From NCBI RefSeq assembly GCF_035645195.1, contig NZ_DASQNA010000018.1, positions 186,001-250,000 of the forward strand: DNA of 64,000 nt. Direction: 5' to 3'. The notes below the pieces were generated by a model that ran no database searches, had not been told where the DNA came from, and saw nothing but the letters and a program-made list of their open reading frames with translations. Position numbers and translations under genes: made by a program. This stretch comes from Paenibacillus sp. (GTDB lineage Bacteria > Bacillota > Bacilli > Paenibacillales > YIM-B00363). Each line of letters starts with the position of its first letter. Position 1 is the first letter of the stretch. Shown here one piece after another: positions 59,903-64,000 of the stretch.

Positions 59903-61150
59903 TTAGCCGCGGATTTGGCCGTCGCCCGCGACGATGTATTTCGACGATGTGAGCGCCGGCAGCCCCATCGGGCCGCGCGCGTGCAGCTTCTGCGTGCTGA
60001 TGCCGATTTCGGCGCCGAAGCCGAATTCGAAGCCGTCCGTGAAGCGGGTGGACGCGTTATGGTACACTGCTGCGGCGTCGACCTCTTGCAGGAACCGCTC
60101 CGCGTTCGCCGCGGAGGCGGTCACGATGCATTCGGAATGCTTCGTGCCGAACCGCTCGATATGCTCGAGCGCTTCGTCGAGCCCGCCGACGACTTTCACG
60201 TTCAGGATGTAGTCGTTGTATTCCGTCGCGTAATCGGCGTCGCCCGCTTCGTTCATCCACGGCACGAGGCGGCGGGCTTCGCCGCAGCCGCGCAGCTCGA
60301 CGTTCTTCTCGCGGAACGCCTCGGCGAACGCAGCCAGGTGCGCTTCCGCGAAAGCGCGGTGCACGAGCAGCGTCTCCATGGCATTGCAGACGGACGGCCG
60401 CTGCACCTTCGCGTTCAGCGCGATGGCGAGCGCCATCGCCGCGTCGGCCGACTCGTCGACGAACGTGTGACAGATGCCTGCGCCCGTCTCGATGACCGGC
60501 ACCGTCGCGTTCTGGACGACCGTCTGGATGAGCGACGCGCCGCCGCGCGGAATGATGCAGTCGAGCAGGCCGTTCAGCTTCAGCATCTCGTCGACGGAGG
60601 CGCGGCTCGGATCGGCGACGAGCTGGACCGCGTCCGCGGGCAGGTCGGTCTGCTCGAGCGCGTGCCGGATCGCGTCGACGATCGCCCGGTTGGACGACAG
60701 GGCGGAGGAGCCGCCGCGCAGCAGGACGGCGTTGCCGGTCTTCAGGCACAGCGCCGCGGCGTCGACCGTCACGTTCGGACGCGCTTCGTAGATGATGCCG
60801 ATCAGGCCGATCGGCACCCGCACCTGGCGGATGCGCAGCCCGTTCGGCCGGTCGAAGGCGGCGAGTTGCTCGCCGACCGGATCCGGCAGCGCGACGACTT
60901 CGCGGACGCCCTGCGCCATCGCTTCGATGCGCTGCGGCGTCAAAGCGAGCCGGTCGAGCAGCGACGCGCTCAGTCCCGTTTCCCGGCCCCGCTTAAGATC
61001 CTCTTCGTTCGCCGCCACGAGCTCGGCGGTGCGCTCGATCAACGTATCGGCGATGCGCAGCAGCGCCGCATTTTTCGCTTCCGTGGACAGCGCCGCGAGC
61101 CGGTTCGTCGTCCGCTTCGCCAGCGCCGCTTTTTCTTTCACTTCGCTCAT
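59903..61150 (-). CDS. proA: Gamma-glutamyl phosphate reductase
   Basis: Second step of proline synthesis. The 415-residue aldehyde dehydrogenase-like protein has VPIGLIGIIYEARPNVTVDAAALCLKTGNAVLLRGG, the catalytic Cys in SVCNAMETLLVHR, GPMGLPALTSSKYI. ATG 61150 follows AGGAGGAG. It follows proB by 25 bases. Confidence 0.98.
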   Translation of the reverse strand: MSEVKEKAALAKRTTNRLAALSTEAKNAALLRIADTLIERTAELVAANEEDLKRGRETGLSASLLDRLALTPQRIEAMAQGVREVVALPDPVGEQLAAFDRPNGLRIRQVRVPIGLIGIIYEARPNVTVDAAALCLKTGNAVLLRGGSSALSSNRAIVDAIRHALEQTDLPADAVQLVADPSRASVDEMLKLNGLLDCIIPRGGASLIQTVVQNATVPVIETGAGICHTFVDESADAAMALAIALNAKVQRPSVCNAMETLLVHRAFAEAHLAAFAEAFREKNVELRGCGEARRLVPWMNEAGDADYATEYNDYILNVKVVGGLDEALEHIERFGTKHSECIVTASAANAERFLQEVDAAAVYHNASTRFTDGFEFGFGAEIGISTQKLHARGPMGLPALTSSKYIVAGDGQIRG

Positions 61151-61175
61151 GTTCGTTTCTCCTCCTATAAACTCG

Positions 61176-62285
<1,110 letters not shown>

Positions 62286-62317
62286 GTTGAAGGCGCCTCC
62301 TTGCATGCAACTTTTTG

Positions 62318-62627
62318 AAAAAAAATAAGCTTCCGTCCTCTACTTCGCATAACAAGTAAAGGACGAAAGCTATCGGTTGTCGATTGTTCCGCGGTACCAC
62401 CTTTATTGACGGCTCGTTCATCGGTCGGAACGCGCTTCGAGCGCATGCCGCGGCAGCCGTCCGGCTCCATGCCCTCATATCAGGAGGGTGCTGTCCGGCT
62501 CATCGCCGGCCGTTCCGGGGTGGGTCGGCAAACTCGCGGCGACGGAATCTTCCAGCCAATGAATCCGTTCTCTGTACGCCCGTACGAATGCTTACTGTCC
62601 CCTTCATCACGTTAGGGTATCAAGTTT
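62318..62627 (-). promoter_or_regulatory. T-box riboswitch leader of proBA (proline)
   Basis: Read on the minus strand. The T-box sequence GGTGGTACCGCGGAA lies at 62402-62387. The terminator is AGCTTTCGTCCTTTACTT with AAGTAGAGGACGGAAGCTT, then ATTTTTTTT (62371-62318). Stem I has AGTA near 62597, an AGAGA element and GGCTGG distal region, and the probable specifier CCG at 62528-62526, followed by ACC. CCG is a proline codon, which agrees with proBAC. Uncharged tRNA-Pro would favour the antiterminator. Confidence 0.92.
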
Positions 62628-62633
62628 TCCAAT

Positions 62634-62663
62634 ACTATATCATCTTCGCAGGCGGTTTGTAAA
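62634..62663 (-). promoter_or_regulatory. Promoter of the proBAC T-box leader
   Basis: On the minus strand TTTACA (62663-62658) and TATAGT (62639-62634) are 18 bases apart, just before the T-box leader. Confidence 0.75.
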
Positions 62664-62724
62664 TAAGCAGCCCGCCCGCAACATAAGGTCGTTCGCCGTC
62701 GTCTGCTAAAGTAAGAGGTGAGGG

Positions 62725-63384
62725 ATGGTGTACAAAATGTCGTTCGGATCGATTTTGATCATGTGCCTCCTTTGCTTCGCGATCGGCGGACAAGACCGTC
62801 TGCTTTGGACGGCGATGCCGCAGGAGCTGGCCGCCGGCTTGACGGCGGCGAGCGAGCGGCAGGGAGCGGAGGAAGCGCCGGCGGATGTTGCGATCGCGGG
62901 CTTTGCGGTCGAATCGGCGCCGCTCCCGGGGGCGCGGCTCGAGACGCCCGGCTCGCAGCCGGGGGGAGCGGGGGCGATGGGGACGGTATCCGCGGGAGCC
63001 GCCGCCGTCGCGTGCGCGGCAGGCTTTCCGCTCGCGCTGCCGCCGGAAGCGACGTTAACATATGCGGTGCACGATTGGATGATCGAAAAAGGGAGAAAGG
63101 CGACGATCCGGTACGAGACGTCGGACGGCGGCCTGCTGGAGCTGACGCAGACCGCAGGCGCCGCGGGCGACACCGCGATGAAGCTGGCGCTGCCGCTGCC
63201 GCGGCACCCGGCCGCCGCCGGGCAGCCGGCCTTCGAAGCCGTCTGGCAGGACGGCGGCCGGACGTACGCGCTGCGCGCGTACGGCGTGCCGGAGGAGGCG
63301 GCGCGCCTGTGGGCGAACGCGCTGAGAGCGCCCGCGGGGTGTCCGCTCGCCGGAGAAGAAAAAAACGTCGGGCCCCTGAACTAA
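62725..63384 (+). CDS. Exported protein of unknown function
   Basis: A 219-residue protein with a short N-terminal hydrophobic segment (residues about 6-22, SILIMCLLCFAIGG) that could be a signal anchor, then a low-complexity region rich in Ala/Gly/Pro (about 45-100). The C-terminal half has a beta-rich pattern (ATIRYETSDGGLLELTQTAG, AVWQDGGRTYALRAYG) that recalls DUF4367-type domains but is not certain. Start ATG 62725 follows GAGGTG; GTG 62728 is also possible. It stands alone, divergent from proBA, and its stop lies inside a bidirectional terminator. Confidence 0.6.
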   Translation: MVYKMSFGSILIMCLLCFAIGGQDRLLWTAMPQELAAGLTAASERQGAEEAPADVAIAGFAVESAPLPGARLETPGSQPGGAGAMGTVSAGAAAVACAAGFPLALPPEATLTYAVHDWMIEKGRKATIRYETSDGGLLELTQTAGAAGDTAMKLALPLPRHPAAAGQPAFEAVWQDGGRTYALRAYGVPEEAARLWANALRAPAGCPLAGEEKNVGPLN

Positions 63385-63401
63385 GGGGCGCCGACGTTTT
63401 T
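63357..63401. terminator. Bidirectional terminator
   Basis: ACGTCGG-GCCCCT and AGGGGC-G-CCGACGT pair with one bulged G, flanked by A on the left and T on the right. The stop codon of the plus-strand gene lies in the loop. Confidence 0.85.
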
Positions 63402-63404
63402 CTA

Positions 63405-64000
63405 TCAACGGGCGAGAATGCCTGCCACCGCGTCCGGCACCTGCGCGATCGATTCCAGCTTCAGCAGCCGGTCCGTCTCGCCAAGCGTTACTTCCACGAG
63501 GTCGAACGCCCAATTGGACAGCGGCGGGATGTACATCGCGCCGATGCCGCATTCGATCGCGGGCGCGATGTCCGTGCGGAGCGAATTGCCGATCATCCAC
63601 GTCCGGGACCGGTCGAAGCCGGTCTCCGTCAGGATGCGCGCGAGCGCCTCGCTGTTTTTATGCTGCGCGACGAAGATGCGGCCTTCGAAGAAGGGGGCGA
63701 GATTCACTTTCTCCGCTTTGCGGCGCTGGATCTTCTCGTCTCCGCCCGTGTACAAGGAGATCACGTGCCCGTCCTTCTTCAGCCGCTCGAGCGTCGCGAC
63801 GACGTCCGGGTACAGCTCGAACTCGCTGTCGTACACGGTGTAGCCGAGCTCGACGACTCGCTTGCGCTCGTCCGCGTCGCTCGGGCGGCCGTACAACGCG
63901 CTGTAATGGTCGTACGTTTCCCCGAACGATTCCGGGAATCGATCCGCCGCGAACCCTTCGACGCGGATGCCGGCCAGGTCGAGCTCGAGCTGCGTTTTTT
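63405..64000 (-). CDS. HAD superfamily hydrolase, N-terminus outside the window
   Basis: The C-terminal 197 codons are visible; the frame runs without stop past the window edge (position 64000), so the nucleophile motif DxD is not seen. Motif II lies in ISLYTGGDE (Ser/Thr), motif III Lys near KIQRRKAEKV, and motif IV in MIGNSLRTDIAPAIECGIGAMYI. These indicate a Rossmann-type HAD phosphatase of the YjjG/phosphoglycolate-like kind. Substrate unknown. Confidence 0.85.
   Translation of the reverse strand, partial: KTQLELDLAGIRVEGFAADRFPESFGETYDHYSALYGRPSDADERKRVVELGYTVYDSEFELYPDVVATLERLKKDGHVISLYTGGDEKIQRRKAEKVNLAPFFEGRIFVAQHKNSEALARILTETGFDRSRTWMIGNSLRTDIAPAIECGIGAMYIPPLSNWAFDLVEVTLGETDRLLKLESIAQVPDAVAGILAR

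Overview
The window reads as chromosomal core DNA from a high-GC, spore-forming Bacillales of the Paenibacillus/Cohnella type. Evidence: spoIVA with the exact Bacillus length, two linked blocks that follow the Bacillus subtilis map (spoIVA-hbs-mtrB-hepS-menG-hepT-ndk-cheR-aroC-aroB-aroH-trp-hisC-tyrA, then ypiF-qcrABC-ypjAB-mazG-dapB-mgsA-bshB1-bshA-cca-birA-panBCD-dinG-ypmB-asnS-dnaD), bacillithiol genes, and T-box and TRAP RNA control. Differences from B. subtilis: mtrB has no folE beside it, menaquinone genes of the futalosine type (mqnA, a UbiA-type prenyltransferase, ubiX) sit between hepS and hepT, and ypmA, aspB and nth are missing from their usual places. I see no insertion sequence, phage or CRISPR array. 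Base composition is even throughout.

Layout. 1-3680: end of a ferredoxin gene, a YphF-like lipoprotein, spoIVA, the HU gene, a tRNA-Pro(GGG) and the trp RNA-binding attenuation protein gene mtrB. 3791-10950: a membrane-anchored unknown, then the isoprenoid/menaquinone run hepS-menG-mqnP-ubiX-mqnA-hepT, ndk, cheR and a 56-residue unknown. 11110-22500: the aromatic supraoperon aroC-aroB-aroH, a 250-base TRAP-type leader with terminator, trpEDCFBA, hisC, tyrA. 22500-23310: about 800 bases without a protein gene, holding folded sequence, a CAG-rich stretch and a strong promoter driving a predicted RNA of about 75 nt. 23310-24510: ECF sigma factor and zinc-finger anti-sigma. 24657-32360: an unknown, an IDEAL protein, ypiF, the menaquinol:cytochrome c reductase operon qcrABC, ypjA, ypjB, a divergent YitT-family gene and mazG. 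32422-38383: a TPR protein, dapB, mgsA, bacillithiol genes bshB1 and bshA, cca, birA. 38384-40913: a leader with three successive terminator hairpins, then panBCD. 41007-53670: a TPR protein, dinG, rex, mtaD, ypmB, a mini-gene, a membrane-anchored protein with an FtsH-like protease, a hydroxyacyl-CoA dehydrogenase, ackA, asnS, dnaD. 53865-56179: a frameshifted DUF2164 gene, an esterase and two membrane proteins. 56224-62663 (minus strand): methionine salvage mtnWXB, then proBA with a T-box leader and proC. 62725-end: an exported unknown and a partial HAD hydrolase.

How the parts fit. MtrB from the first block should sense tryptophan and bind the eleven-triplet leader in front of trpE, so sensor and target lie about 10 kb apart. 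HepS and HepT make the side chain that the prenyltransferase attaches, MenG does the last methylation, and QcrABC oxidises the resulting menaquinol. Rex, AckA and the dehydrogenase suggest redox-linked overflow metabolism. MtaD and MtnWXB handle methylthioadenosine. The most interesting unexplained items are the short RNA near 22950, the panB leader, the hairpin over the ypjB ribosome site, the FtsH-like module and the frameshift in the DUF2164 gene.
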